Source: Paenibacillus paridis
Lineage (GTDB): Bacteria; Bacillota; Bacilli; Paenibacillales; Paenibacillaceae
Direction of reading: 5' to 3'
Assembly: GCF_006345825.1 (NCBI RefSeq)
Contig: NZ_VCIX01000087.1
Coordinates: 186,202-250,201, forward strand
Length of the DNA: 64,000 nucleotides
Shown: positions 18,409 to 28,136 of the stretch, piece after piece
Layout: every line of letters begins with the position of its first letter
Position numbering within the stretch: the stretch's first letter is position 1
Notes under the pieces: model-generated
The model's input: the letters and a program-made list of their open reading frames with translations, nothing else
Databases searched by the model: none
What the model was told of the DNA's origin: nothing
Made by a program: the position numbers and the translations under genes

Positions 18409-19032
18409 TTACGACAGCGTATCCCATATGCGCATCAGCTGTGTGATAGCAGCATCAATGTCCTCAATCGGAACGCCATCCCTTGCTTGTGAAGATATGC
18501 CTCTAAGAAAGGTGTCAACTAGGGTAACAAGCATGGAGATATCCGTAGTATCGGACAGCTCACCTTCCGCTATGGCCCGTTCAATACACTCTTTCTGCCA
18601 ACCGCGCACCTTTTGCCTTTCTTTAAGGAGCAGCTCTTGGATGTGATTCAGCTCTAATGAACAAGTCGCAGCGGACAAAACCAAGAGGCAGCCAAGAGGA
18701 TGGGAACCTTCTGTCTGCATCCGTGCTGATCGACGTAATCCCTGTTCAATGGCTGCTCTCGGTGTCAGGCTTCTGTCCCTGAAGCTCTCCGATACCTGTC
18801 CATAAGTGGATATATAGAGGTCCACTGCTTCGCGGAACAACGCTTCCTTGGATTCGAACGCAGCGTAAAAGCTCGCAGCTGAAATATTTCCCATTGCAGT
18901 GCGCAATTGGGTAAGTGAAGTAGATTCAAAGCCGTGTTCCCAAAACAGAAGCATCGCGGCAACAACAGCCTCGTCGCGATTAAATGCGCGAGGGCGTCCT
19001 GTATGGAATGATCGATCCATAAATAAAGTCAT
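18409..19032 (-). CDS. TetR/AcrR-family regulator, divergent from MFS exporter
   Basis: A 207-residue TetR protein whose helix-turn-helix (about 15-62) includes MLLFWEHGFESTSLTQLRTA and SAASFYAAFESKEALF, followed by a helical effector domain like those of the AcrR/YcdC group. Either ATG at 19032 or at 19020 could be used; neither has a good Shine-Dalgarno, and the only GGAGG in the gap points the other way and serves the MFS gene. The gene is divergent from the MFS transporter with only 17 bases between the two starts, so it most likely controls that exporter and itself from overlapping promoters that reach into coding sequence. Confidence 0.88.
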   Translation of the reverse strand: MTLFMDRSFHTGRPRAFNRDEAVVAAMLLFWEHGFESTSLTQLRTAMGNISAASFYAAFESKEALFREAVDLYISTYGQVSESFRDRSLTPRAAIEQGLRRSARMQTEGSHPLGCLLVLSAATCSLELNHIQELLLKERQKVRGWQKECIERAIAEGELSDTTDISMLVTLVDTFLRGISSQARDGVPIEDIDAAITQLMRIWDTLS

Positions 19033-19049
19033 AACAAGGAGGAATTACA

Positions 19050-20249
19050 TTGTCTCAGATTTCATCATTGGAGAGTGCGGTTCAAACGAATAAGATTCCA
19101 GCCAGACTTCCTTGGCTTGCACTGCTTGCGCTTGCGATGACAGGATTTATTTGTATCTTTACAGAAACCATACCGGCTGGGTTACTCCCCCATATCGCCG
19201 AAGGGCTTAGCCTTACAAAAGGGATGGCGGGTCAGCTCGTAACGGCATATGCTATTGGTTCCATCGTGGCCGCTATTCCGTTTGCCATGTTTACTGGCGG
19301 ATTAAGGCGCCGTCCGCTTTTAATCGCTATCATAGTTGGATTTCTTATTTTTAATTCGGCAACCGCATGGTCAAGCAGCTATGCCTTAACGCTTATCGCC
19401 CGTTTCTTCGCTGGTGTGTCTGCCGGTGCGGCATGGGGAATGGTGGCCGGATATGCGCGGCGCATGGTACCGGATGCTTTAAGAGGCCGAGCTTTGGCTG
19501 TCGCGATGGTGGGTACTCCGATTGCCCTTACATTCGGGGTTCCGGCGGGCACCGTTCTCGGCGACATCGTCGGTTGGCGTCTCGTTTTCGGTCTTATTTC
19601 GCTTTTAACGCTTGTTTTAATCGCTTGGGTACTATGGAAGGTACCAGATTTTCCAGGGCAACCTGCTGAACAAAGAATGACGGTCGGACAAGTGTTCGTT
19701 TTGCCTGGAATTCGTCCGATTCTTATGGTCGTTCTTACTTGGATGCTGGCACACAATATTTTATATACGTATATCGCCCCGTTTCTTGAGCATTTGGGAC
19801 TTAAAGGACAAGTCAGTCTTGTCTTGTTAGTCTTTGGAATCGTTGCACTTGTATCCATCTGGATAGTAGGCTTGTTGATTAGCCAATATCTACGCCTGCT
19901 CGTTCTGATCAGTCTGCTCGGATTCCTACTGGTCTCCGCAGCACTATGGACGGGGGCCTCTTCAGCCTTGTTCGTTTATGCGGCGGTAGCGCTGTGGGGA
20001 CTTACCTTCGGCGGTGCGGCCACTCTGCTGCAAACGGCGCTTGCCGAAGCAAGCGGTGAAGATGGCGTAGATATCGTAATGCCGATCAACACAACCGTAT
20101 GGAATCTGGCTATAGCTGCTGGAGGGATTGCAGGGGGTACCTTACTTGAGCATATTGGAGCCCAGTCGTTCCCCGGTGTCTTATTGATTCTGCTTCTTAT
20201 TGCCCTGATTATCGCTTGGCGTGCCAAGAAACACGGTTTCCCCAGCTAG
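19050..20249 (+). CDS. MFS drug/sugar efflux transporter (DHA1-like)
   Basis: A 399-residue major facilitator protein with twelve hydrophobic segments. Features include the loop 2-3 region FTGGLRRRPLL, the fourth helix with LIARFFAGVSAGAAWGMV and the motif C-like GTPIALTFGVPAG in the fifth helix, as in AraJ/YdhP-type exporters. The start is TTG at 19050 behind AAGGAGG with a seven-base spacer. It is paired divergently with a TetR regulator, the usual arrangement for an inducible efflux pump. The transported compound cannot be predicted. A bidirectional terminator follows 17 bases after the stop. Confidence 0.9.
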   Translation: MSQISSLESAVQTNKIPARLPWLALLALAMTGFICIFTETIPAGLLPHIAEGLSLTKGMAGQLVTAYAIGSIVAAIPFAMFTGGLRRRPLLIAIIVGFLIFNSATAWSSSYALTLIARFFAGVSAGAAWGMVAGYARRMVPDALRGRALAVAMVGTPIALTFGVPAGTVLGDIVGWRLVFGLISLLTLVLIAWVLWKVPDFPGQPAEQRMTVGQVFVLPGIRPILMVVLTWMLAHNILYTYIAPFLEHLGLKGQVSLVLLVFGIVALVSIWIVGLLISQYLRLLVLISLLGFLLVSAALWTGASSALFVYAAVALWGLTFGGAATLLQTALAEASGEDGVDIVMPINTTVWNLAIAAGGIAGGTLLEHIGAQSFPGVLLILLLIALIIAWRAKKHGFPS

Positions 20250-20265
20250 GACTTCAGCCAATATA

Positions 20266-20302
20266 AACAAAAAAACACATCACATGGACGTGTTTTTTTG
20301 TT
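20266..20302. terminator. Bidirectional terminator between convergent genes
   Basis: AACAAAAAAACAC and GTGTTTTTTTGTT form a perfect 13-bp stem around an 11-base loop. It ends the MFS gene on the plus strand, and its loop and arm encode the last codons of the acyltransferase on the minus strand. Confidence 0.85.
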
Positions 20303-21512
20303 TTATGGTTGGTGTTGAGGCTGAGGCTGATGCCATCATTTTCTTTTCAACTATTCGAGCCAGTTTTAATGCACCTTGATCGATATATTTCATGTAATAG
20401 TGCGACAAAATAAATAAGGGTACCATGGAAACTAGAAATGTAATGGCATAGGCAAAATTATAGCTATAATGATGAATCATTTTACTAAACAGGAACGCAG
20501 AGAACGTATTTAGGAATGTGAAATGAATGAGATAAAGGGAAAATGAAATCTGCCCTAAATAAGCAAACGGTTTCCATCCAAACATATGCTGAAGCACTTT
20601 TATACGAAGCAGAGCAAACAAAATCATAGCAGAACCTAAGGTTCGTGCAAGCATCCGTGGATCAATGTTAAATTGAATCCATTGGTTAATATGGTTTGTC
20701 CACACTTCTATGGGTTCATACATGGTCCCCATTAACGAAGTATAAGGCGCCGAACCTAAGTAAATCCCCATAAAAAGCACAAGTATTGCCGCTAACTTAC
20801 TTTGGACCCATTTGTGCTTAAGTAGATCGGCCAGCAGCATCCCCCACAAAAAAGCGACAAAATAAGTTTGAATAAACGCAACGGACAAGACCACATACAC
20901 AATCCATCTTTTTTTCACCCGTCCAAATACAGCTAGAAAACCGAAAATCAAAAAAGAGCCTAATAGCTCGTAGCCCATGGTCCAAAGGACTGGATTATAT
21001 GGATGCCCAGAAAACCGGAAAAACGGATCAAAAATAGCAGCCTTAATAACGGTATATAGATTTGTATCTAATGCATAGTAGTCCTTTTTCATATCCGTCC
21101 ATGTCATCCCCCATATTTCTTGGAGATGAAACGCGTTCGTAATGATGGCTAGGTAAGCAAGCAATACAGATACCGCTGCCGGGACGGCAAGCCGAATGTA
21201 CCTTCGTATGGCGCTCGAATGCAGCAATTTTTGAAAGGTATCATTATCGATCCCTTTCTCAAACATTTTGACGCTGAGCACATAACCGCTTAGCACAAAA
21301 AACAAACAAACGGCAAATTGCCCATTATAAAATAAATTAATCGGAGAATGGCCGTACCAGATATCCCATTTAAAATGAGCTTGTTCCGCTCTTCCATTTA
21401 ATGCAGCTGGATAAAATACTTGAATATAGTGTGCGATAACTACGGCAAATGCCGCAAGTCCCCTTATGCCATCCAAATAGAATAGCTTTTTCTCAGATGT
21501 CTCTTTATTCAT
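20280..21512 (-). CDS. Acyltransferase 3 (OafA/YrhL-type) membrane protein
   Basis: A 410-residue integral membrane acyltransferase with about ten helices. The N-terminal LFYLDGIRGLAAFAVVIAHY carries the conserved Arg and His of the Acyl_transf_3 family, and FVLSGYVLS follows in the next helix. Such enzymes O-acetylate or succinylate cell-surface polysaccharides, peptidoglycan or secondary products. No C-terminal SGNH domain is present. The ATG at 21512 (MNKETSEK) has AAGGGGG at a four-base spacing; an upstream in-frame start at 21530 lacks one. It is a lone gene, convergent with the MFS exporter and divergent from the FG-GAP gene. The substrate is unknown. Confidence 0.88.
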   Translation of the reverse strand: MNKETSEKKLFYLDGIRGLAAFAVVIAHYIQVFYPAALNGRAEQAHFKWDIWYGHSPINLFYNGQFAVCLFFVLSGYVLSVKMFEKGIDNDTFQKLLHSSAIRRYIRLAVPAAVSVLLAYLAIITNAFHLQEIWGMTWTDMKKDYYALDTNLYTVIKAAIFDPFFRFSGHPYNPVLWTMGYELLGSFLIFGFLAVFGRVKKRWIVYVVLSVAFIQTYFVAFLWGMLLADLLKHKWVQSKLAAILVLFMGIYLGSAPYTSLMGTMYEPIEVWTNHINQWIQFNIDPRMLARTLGSAMILFALLRIKVLQHMFGWKPFAYLGQISFSLYLIHFTFLNTFSAFLFSKMIHHYSYNFAYAITFLVSMVPLFILSHYYMKYIDQGALKLARIVEKKMMASASASTPTIKQKNTSM

Positions 21513-21612
21513 TGTTCCCCCTTCTGCCACGAAAGAATTATTATAACATGCAGCGCTCGCATTTGCCCACGCTGGAATGTCCTTGTCACACGCGGATACA
21601 TAGAGATTTATA

Positions 21613-21642
21613 TTGACTAACTGGAATATTTTATGCTATGTT
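21613..21642 (+). promoter_or_regulatory. Candidate sigma-A promoter of the FG-GAP/SLH gene
   Basis: TTGACT (21613-21618), 18 bases, TATGTT (21637-21642), about 45 bases upstream of the probable TTG start. Confidence 0.5.
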
Positions 21643-21685
21643 TGCGCATGTAAACGTGTCGAAATATGTAAGGGAGATGGATATT

Positions 21686-24600
21686 TTGAGAATTAAGCCG
21701 AAGAAATCTAGTTCTAGGAGATTAAAATTAATTGTTATAAGTTTATGTTTATTTGCACTTCTTTTACCTTCTTCTGCGTTAGGCAAATCAAACTTTGAAG
21801 GAGCGGAAAACATCGGATTAGGCGCTCAGCCTAATGCAACTGCCGTTGGTGATTTTAATAAAGATGGGCTACCTGATCTAGTAACTGCGAACTCGTATGA
21901 GAACCAGGTTTCAATTCTACTTAATGATCCTTCAGGTCTTTATCAGGAGAAACATTATCCGGTTGGTATGAAACCTAGTGATGTAGCTGTTGGCGATCTG
22001 AACGGGGACAACATCGCAGATATTGTAACAGCTAACAGTGGGAATGGAGCAAGTGATATTCATTCCAGTACGGTTTCTGTATTGGTTGGTCAAGCAGACG
22101 GGGAGTTTAAGTCCACAGTTAACTATAGTGTCTATATCGAAAGCGTTGACTACAACACCTTTACGCCTAATTCAGTAACCATAGGGGATTTCAACAAAGA
22201 TTCGTTTATGGATTTGGCTGTATCAAACCGTGACTCGCTTACAAATGAGCATCACATTGTATTGTTACTTGGTGAAGCTCCACAATCGGATGGAACGCTT
22301 GCATTTAGTGAGCCGATCCCGATTCGAGTAGGGTATGAGCCTAGTTCTATTACTGCCAGTGACATTAACGGGGATGGCAACTTAGATTTTATTATTACCC
22401 ATAGCAGCGAAGGGAAAGTTTCTATTTTAACTAATAATGGGAACTTGTCGTCGATGTCAACTACTGAATATCCAATAGGGAACAACCCAAGAACATCTGT
22501 TATTGGAGATATGAATGGGGATGGCCATGCGGATATTATTGCGGTTACTACTGGAGACTCGGCTGGAATTTCTATACTTCAAGGTGACGGACAAGGTTCA
22601 TTTGCATCTGCCGTTAAATTTAAGGCAAGCTGTCCAAATTCATACGTGCCTGGTCTTGATGATCCTTACTCGCTTGCTCTCGGGGATCTAGACGGTGATG
22701 GCGATCTTGATTTGGCTGTTGGTTGTTCAGAGGCAACTCAAGTATCCATTTTACTAAATAATAGTGTAGGATCCGTGCTATCCCTGCAAGCCGCAGATCG
22801 ATATGCTGTACAAGGCTCTTACTCTCAGGTCGTTATTGCTGATTTCAATTCTGATCATAAATTGGATGTAGTCGCAACAAATTATGATGAGTTTGGTAAT
22901 AATGTGAATTTTTCCGCCTTATTGTTAGGTAGAGGAGACGGAACGTTAATTGCGTCCGTTAATTATGAGGTTAGTGGCAGTCAACCAACGTCAGTTACAA
23001 GTTTCGACTTTGACGGAGATGGAAATTTGGATATAGCAACGGCAAATTATAATTCTAATAATGTGTCCATCCTGCGAGGTAATGGGAAAGGTCAGTTTGC
23101 AGCTGCCGTTAATTATGCAGTGGGCAGTAAGCCTGTTCAAATTTTGCCCGTTGACCTTAACCTCGACGGCAAACCAGATCTGGTCATTGCTAATTCTGGC
23201 GATAATACCATAACGCGCTTATTAAACGATGGGACAGGATCATTTATTAGCAGTAATGTTGTATCTAGTACCGCATCTGGTTCTAAAGCTAGAACAATAA
23301 CTGTTGCTGATTTTAACGGAGACCATAATCCCGATCTAGCCGTAGCACATACAGGATCAAACCAATTAAGCGTGTTGCTTGGAGACGGCAAAGGGGAATT
23401 TCAACTGGTAGATCATCCCGTTGATCATCGAATCTCCTCCCCCAATTCCATCGTTTCGGGTCATTTTAATGATGATGACAAGATCGATCTGGCCATAGCA
23501 AACAAAGGAACGAAGAAAGTATATATCTTGTATGGACAAGGGGATGGAACGTTTACCTCCGGTGACGAATATGGGGGCAACAACGAACCAAGCGCGATTG
23601 CTACAGGTGATTTTAACCATGATGGATGGGTTGATATAGCGGTTGCTAATAATGGTCCGTCAGAATATTCGCTTCATATTCTTTTTGGTAATCAAACGGG
23701 CACATTACGAGAGGAAACGATTTCTACCTTTTCGAATCAGGTTTTTTCACTAGCAGTTGGTGATTATAATGGAGATGGGAAGTTGGATATTGCAGTTCCT
23801 GCTTTATTGCGGTCAGTATCTGTATTTTTAGGCGATGGCACGGGCAGTTTTAACTTGGAAAATAGTTATAGTACCGATGTCATGCCTCGGTCGGTTGCGG
23901 CTGGAGATTTCAATAACGATGGTAAAGATGATCTAGCTACAGCAAACTACTATGCCGATAATATCACGATTATCAAAAGCTTCGCACCTAAAGTTACAGA
24001 AAGCGGGCCACCAACCACGCAACCCATTAACCCAAAACCAGATAATCCAATACTATTGGATGGTGTAACGCTAGATAAAATAGCGACGTTAAAAGAAGTG
24101 GTAGTAGGAGGTCAATCGACGACGATTGTATCCCTTGATACGGAGAAATTGAATGCTGCAATGGAAGGTAAAAACAATCAAACACTCATTATTCCAGTAA
24201 CTTCTAAATCAGATGTAATCCAGACAGAATTGAGCGGTAAAGTGATTAAATCGTTAGAGAAAACAAATACCGTTATTAAAATTGAGACCAATGATGCTAT
24301 TTATACCATCCCATCGAAGCAGCTCAGTATGGATCAAATCGCGTCTCAGTTTGGCAATAACGTGAAGCTAGAAGATATTAAGTTAAGCATTCGCTTAGGA
24401 AAACCTTCTATTGAAAGTAAGAAGTTGCTTGATTCTGCCATTGCAAACCAAAATGTCACTTTGGCTGCTCCAGCGATTAATTTTGAAATTATAGCTATGT
24501 ATGGAGATCGTACCATTAAGATCGATCAATTTAATCGTTATGTGTCACGTGAAATTGTATTGCCAAATTTAACCGATCCCACTCAAATCACAACAGGCGT

Positions 24601-25291
24601 TGTATTAAATGAAGATGGAACAATATCCCACATTCCAACAAATATCTTTACTAAAGATGGCAAACTGCATGCCGTAATGAATAGCTTAACGAATAGTACC
24701 TATGCGATTATATGGAACTCGAAGAAATTCGCGGATGTGCAAGGACATTGGAGTCAAAATGATGTCAACAATATGGCTTCGCGCCTCATTGTGAATGGTG
24801 TTACAGCAACAACCTTTCTGCCTGATCAAGACATCACCCGTGTAGAGTTTCTCGCAATTGTTGTTAGAGCATTGGGCTTGAAGTCAGTTGAGCAGATCAA
24901 CTTGCCACAGGATGTGAAGTCAACAGATTGGTTTGCATCTGTTGTACAAACCGCGTTAACTTATCAACTTGTTCAAGGTTTTGAGGATCACACGTTCAAA
25001 CCTTATCAGACGATTACAAGGCAAGAAGCCGCTGTGATCTTATCTAGAGCGATGGCGATCACTTCGCTTGCATCGACCGTGACGGATGCCGAAGCGAATG
25101 ATGCATTAAGTTCGTTCGAGGACAAACAACAAGTTTCTGGTTGGGCGAAGCAAGCCGTAGCACTTATGGTCATTAACAATATTATGCAAGGCAACAATCA
25201 ACAGCTTACAGCAGCAAGTCACCTAACGCGTGCACAAACTGCTGCCATTGTAACAAGATTCTTACAGGAAGCACAGTTGATTAATAAGTAA
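21686..25291 (+). CDS. Exported FG-GAP/VCBS repeat protein with three SLH domains
   Basis: A surface protein of about 1201 residues. TTG at 21686 has AGGGAG nine bases upstream and gives a compact signal peptide (Arg/Lys-rich start, hydrophobic core, cut near ALG). Fourteen repeats of the type AVGDFNKDGLPDLVTANS follow (about 35-775); each carries a DxDGDGxxD-like calcium loop, and the spacing suggests two seven-bladed beta-propellers of the integrin-alpha kind. After a Pro-rich linker comes a domain of about 230 residues without a recognised fold, then three SLH domains (about 1015-1200; FADVQGHWSQNDV, WFASVVQTALTYQ, GWAKQAVALMVIN) for wall anchoring. No catalytic domain is visible, so adhesion or glycan binding is the best guess. 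It is monocistronic, with its own terminator. Confidence 0.9.
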   Translation: MRIKPKKSSSRRLKLIVISLCLFALLLPSSALGKSNFEGAENIGLGAQPNATAVGDFNKDGLPDLVTANSYENQVSILLNDPSGLYQEKHYPVGMKPSDVAVGDLNGDNIADIVTANSGNGASDIHSSTVSVLVGQADGEFKSTVNYSVYIESVDYNTFTPNSVTIGDFNKDSFMDLAVSNRDSLTNEHHIVLLLGEAPQSDGTLAFSEPIPIRVGYEPSSITASDINGDGNLDFIITHSSEGKVSILTNNGNLSSMSTTEYPIGNNPRTSVIGDMNGDGHADIIAVTTGDSAGISILQGDGQGSFASAVKFKASCPNSYVPGLDDPYSLALGDLDGDGDLDLAVGCSEATQVSILLNNSVGSVLSLQAADRYAVQGSYSQVVIADFNSDHKLDVVATNYDEFGNNVNFSALLLGRGDGTLIASVNYEVSGSQPTSVTSFDFDGDGNLDIATANYNSNNVSILRGNGKGQFAAAVNYAVGSKPVQILPVDLNLDGKPDLVIANSGDNTITRLLNDGTGSFISSNVVSSTASGSKARTITVADFNGDHNPDLAVAHTGSNQLSVLLGDGKGEFQLVDHPVDHRISSPNSIVSGHFNDDDKIDLAIANKGTKKVYILYGQGDGTFTSGDEYGGNNEPSAIATGDFNHDGWVDIAVANNGPSEYSLHILFGNQTGTLREETISTFSNQVFSLAVGDYNGDGKLDIAVPALLRSVSVFLGDGTGSFNLENSYSTDVMPRSVAAGDFNNDGKDDLATANYYADNITIIKSFAPKVTESGPPTTQPINPKPDNPILLDGVTLDKIATLKEVVVGGQSTTIVSLDTEKLNAAMEGKNNQTLIIPVTSKSDVIQTELSGKVIKSLEKTNTVIKIETNDAIYTIPSKQLSMDQIASQFGNNVKLEDIKLSIRLGKPSIESKKLLDSAIANQNVTLAAPAINFEIIAMYGDRTIKIDQFNRYVSREIVLPNLTDPTQITTGVVLNEDGTISHIPTNIFTKDGKLHAVMNSLTNSTYAIIWNSKKFADVQGHWSQNDVNNMASRLIVNGVTATTFLPDQDITRVEFLAIVVRALGLKSVEQINLPQDVKSTDWFASVVQTALTYQLVQGFEDHTFKPYQTITRQEAAVILSRAMAITSLASTVTDAEANDALSSFEDKQQVSGWAKQAVALMVINNIMQGNNQQLTAASHLTRAQTAAIVTRFLQEAQLINK

Positions 25292-25363
25292 TCACATCAT
25301 GATAACCACGGACTATCCCCTAGCTTTTAATGGGATGGCGAAACGCCTTCTAAAGACATTCAA

Positions 25364-25425
25364 CTAACAAAAAGAAACTGCCCAAACCTGGCTGTGGCCG
25401 AGGATGAGCAGTTTCTCTTTGTTAG
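25364..25425. terminator. Bidirectional terminator between convergent genes
   Basis: CTAACAAAAAGAAACTGC (25364-25381) pairs with GCAGTTTCTCTTTGTTAG (25408-25425) with one mismatch. It serves both the FG-GAP gene (plus) and the Lnt-like gene (minus). Confidence 0.85.
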
Positions 25426-25436
25426 CACAATCGAAC

Positions 25437-26966
25437 TCAAAATGTTGTTCGTGCTTTACGCACTTTGCTGATAATTGTTACTGCTACGGTAATAGTAAGA
25501 ATCAGTAAAGATGCCGCTCCGCACAGTAATGGCAATAGATCTCCGATAGTCTTATATGCGGTATGTTTCCGATCTGATAAAGGAAGCTCCGCGGTCAAGA
25601 CTTTGCCGTGATCGCTATCCAAATCGTTCATTTCTGCGACCTTCCGACCCTTCGAATCATATACCGCACTCATTCCGGCATGTGTGACGCGCAGAACTGG
25701 CATCTGATTTTCGATCGCTCGAAAAGCGCTGATTTCCGTATGATAAGGTGTAATTGACTCCCAGTCGCTGGATGGAATAATGAGTATATCAGGATTTTGC
25801 AAACCGGCTTCGCGAATTCGGTGTGGGAAATCTGCATCGAAGCAGATCGCTGCCGCAATTTTCCCTATGGCTGTCTCGACAACTGGTACCGCCTCTTCCC
25901 CTTTACGGAAGTAGCGCTCCTCCCCTGGTACTAAAGAGAATTTGGAGTATTCCGCTATTATCGTGCTATCTGCATCAATAATAACCACTTGGTTGTCCAT
26001 CTTAGCTCCTTCCGGTGCGTTTATTCTCACATATCCTGCAACCAAAACCGCTCCATGCGCTGCCGACAATGACTGCAAACGCCGCAGAAATGCCCCTTCC
26101 TCTTGTTCCAGCACAATCGAAGCTCCCTCCGACCAACTGATCAAGCTGCTGCCACGTTCGAGCTCCTGCTCAGTACGGAGGAACAAGCCTTCATTTATAC
26201 GATTTATCTGTTCGATTAAAGCGGGCTGTTCCGCTAGTTGATCATAAAATCCGGTCTTTCCCCATTGGTCGAATAATTGTTGTATTGTGTCATCCCATTT
26301 CATTCGTTCAGGAGTAATACCTGTCACCTTGATCGTTTCTGCCTGATTCTGTCCCGATTCCGGCACGATGCCTCCTCCGACAACTAGTAATAATACCGTT
26401 ACAGTAATGAACAATAGCCGTTTATGTTGTCGAACACCATCGCGAAATCCGGATTGAAACGTATATGACATCAGCGAAGCGAACAAATACTGGATAAATA
26501 TGATCCCCCATATCCCAAACACAGATGCCAACATCGCAATGGGTCTTATCGCCAATTGACTGTATGCAGCAGAATTAAATGTCCCGAACGCATTCCCATA
26601 GCTTGCAAAATATTCAAATGATGTCATCAACAACGGAAAAAATAACAAAGATGCTACATGTCTGGTTTGAGTGACCACCCATTTATTTAACAACAGCAGC
26701 ACAATCAACATAACGGTAGAAATCAACACCGTGATTGAGTCAACTACGAGACCACCCGGAATGACACTTCGATTGGAAATGATCATCACGACACTGACGA
26801 ACGCAAGTGCAATCGGGACTGATTGTTTTACTCTTTCTCTATACATATAGATCAGCAGCAGGGCTGGCGCTAGCCAAGCCGTCAACATATAGAGATTCGA
26901 AGTAATTGGCATCAAATAGAATAAACAGACAACAGCTATTAACCTGACATTCGAATTAAAGCGCAC
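25437..26966 (-). CDS. Apolipoprotein N-acyltransferase-like membrane nitrilase (Lnt family)
   Basis: A protein of about 509 residues, the usual Lnt length, with six N-terminal membrane helices (about 5-200), an extracytoplasmic carbon-nitrogen hydrolase domain (about 210-470) and a final C-terminal helix. The Glu-Lys-Cys triad is present: Glu280 in SWSEGA, Lys342 in YSKFSLVPGEE, Cys375 in ICFDADFP. In proteobacteria Lnt adds the third acyl chain to lipoproteins; most Firmicutes lack it and use other enzymes, so acylation here is inferred from the triad and topology. Start choice is uncertain: the GTG at 26966 has AAAGGAA at nine bases, whereas the GTG at 26975 overlaps it. It is a single gene, 88 bp downstream of an AraC regulator of the same strand. 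Confidence 0.85.
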   Translation of the reverse strand: MRFNSNVRLIAVVCLFYLMPITSNLYMLTAWLAPALLLIYMYRERVKQSVPIALAFVSVVMIISNRSVIPGGLVVDSITVLISTVMLIVLLLLNKWVVTQTRHVASLLFFPLLMTSFEYFASYGNAFGTFNSAAYSQLAIRPIAMLASVFGIWGIIFIQYLFASLMSYTFQSGFRDGVRQHKRLLFITVTVLLLVVGGGIVPESGQNQAETIKVTGITPERMKWDDTIQQLFDQWGKTGFYDQLAEQPALIEQINRINEGLFLRTEQELERGSSLISWSEGASIVLEQEEGAFLRRLQSLSAAHGAVLVAGYVRINAPEGAKMDNQVVIIDADSTIIAEYSKFSLVPGEERYFRKGEEAVPVVETAIGKIAAAICFDADFPHRIREAGLQNPDILIIPSSDWESITPYHTEISAFRAIENQMPVLRVTHAGMSAVYDSKGRKVAEMNDLDSDHGKVLTAELPLSDRKHTAYKTIGDLLPLLCGAASLLILTITVAVTIISKVRKARTTF

Positions 26967-27063
26967 ATCATTCACTTCCTTTCATTCTTGCCTTTACTTT
27001 AGCAAGAAGTCACAGGTCACGTTTGACGTTTATTGCTCTCATTTACAACATATAGAGAAAGGG

Positions 27064-27960
27064 CTACTGAACCGAAAGGTAAATTTCCACCTCCGCATCG
27101 TCTGAGTAAGGAGATTCAAATGTAGGTAAATACTTTTCAAGCAGAAGCTCGCCTGTCAGTTTCGCATTTGAAGCAGGAATGCGGTATTGGTACAAAAAAT
27201 GGTAGGTTGAGAGAATGTTGTCCTTATTCGTTTGAAACAACTTGCCCCGATGTACGAACTTCATCATGTTCAGCCCGTTTAATTCGATTTGCATCATTCC
27301 TGACGGGAGAATCCCCAACTCCTTCACTTCAACCGCAACCATTTCCTTAAAATAAGCTGTTTCGCCGATGTAAGAAATGTCGTAGCACAGACGGAATACA
27401 GTATCCGATTTCCGGTTAGAAATTCCTTCAGCTTGTTGAATGAACGATTCGATAAACGGAAAGATTGTGCTCACATTCTCATCGCACGACAGTCGTTCCA
27501 TGCCGACGAGCTGTATATTTTCAATCTTTTCATGATGGTCAGTTACGAGCACATGGCCATGTTTTGCTTGAATATCCAACCAGATCGATTCTATATCGAT
27601 TCTCGATGACAGTTCACCCAATCGATGATCCTTGCCTGCATACATTGAACGATATTTTGCGGGGGGAATCTGATACATTTTTTTGAAATTGCGGCTAAAA
27701 ACCTCCTGTGAGCCAAAACCGTATTTAACTGCAATATCCAAAATACTGCCGCGAGCTTTTCTCAATTCAGCAGCAGCACAAATCAATTTCCTCTTCCTTA
27801 TGTAATCGTATATCGTTATACCGACCACTGCTGTAAAGAGACGATAGAAATGGAACTTCGAGATATAGGTCATTCCAATCAAACGGTCAATGTCGATTTG
27901 TTCCTCGATATGCTCTTCCACTGAATCAACAAAACGCTGAATCGCCTGTAGATAATCCAT
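27064..27960 (-). CDS. AraC-family regulator with C-terminal GyrI-like effector domain
   Basis: A 298-residue regulator with the DNA-binding domain at the N-terminus (about 8-108: LIGMTYISKFHFYRLFTAV and VKYGFGSQEVFSRNFKKMY) and a GyrI-like small-molecule-binding domain after it (about 135-298). This Rob/TipA-like order is typical of regulators answering to lipophilic or drug-like compounds. ATG at 27960 with AAGGGGGG six bases upstream. It is co-oriented with the Lnt-like gene 98 bp further on, so it may control it, but there is no direct evidence. Confidence 0.88.
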   Translation of the reverse strand: MDYLQAIQRFVDSVEEHIEEQIDIDRLIGMTYISKFHFYRLFTAVVGITIYDYIRKRKLICAAAELRKARGSILDIAVKYGFGSQEVFSRNFKKMYQIPPAKYRSMYAGKDHRLGELSSRIDIESIWLDIQAKHGHVLVTDHHEKIENIQLVGMERLSCDENVSTIFPFIESFIQQAEGISNRKSDTVFRLCYDISYIGETAYFKEMVAVEVKELGILPSGMMQIELNGLNMMKFVHRGKLFQTNKDNILSTYHFLYQYRIPASNAKLTGELLLEKYLPTFESPYSDDAEVEIYLSVQ

Positions 27961-28009
27961 CGTAAACCCCCCTTCTCAACATTATTATGATTTCATTCCT
28001 TAGGCATTC

Positions 28010-28048
28010 CAACAATAAAACAGAAAACCACGTCCTATGGACGTGGTT
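28010..28048 (-). terminator. Terminator after tRNA-Ala
   Basis: AACCACGTCC and GGACGTGGTT form a perfect 10-bp stem with a three-base loop, followed on the minus strand by TTCTGTTTT. It lies 12 bases past the tRNA 3' end. Confidence 0.85.
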
Positions 28049-28060
28049 GATTTGTTTTAT

Positions 28061-28136
<76 letters not shown>

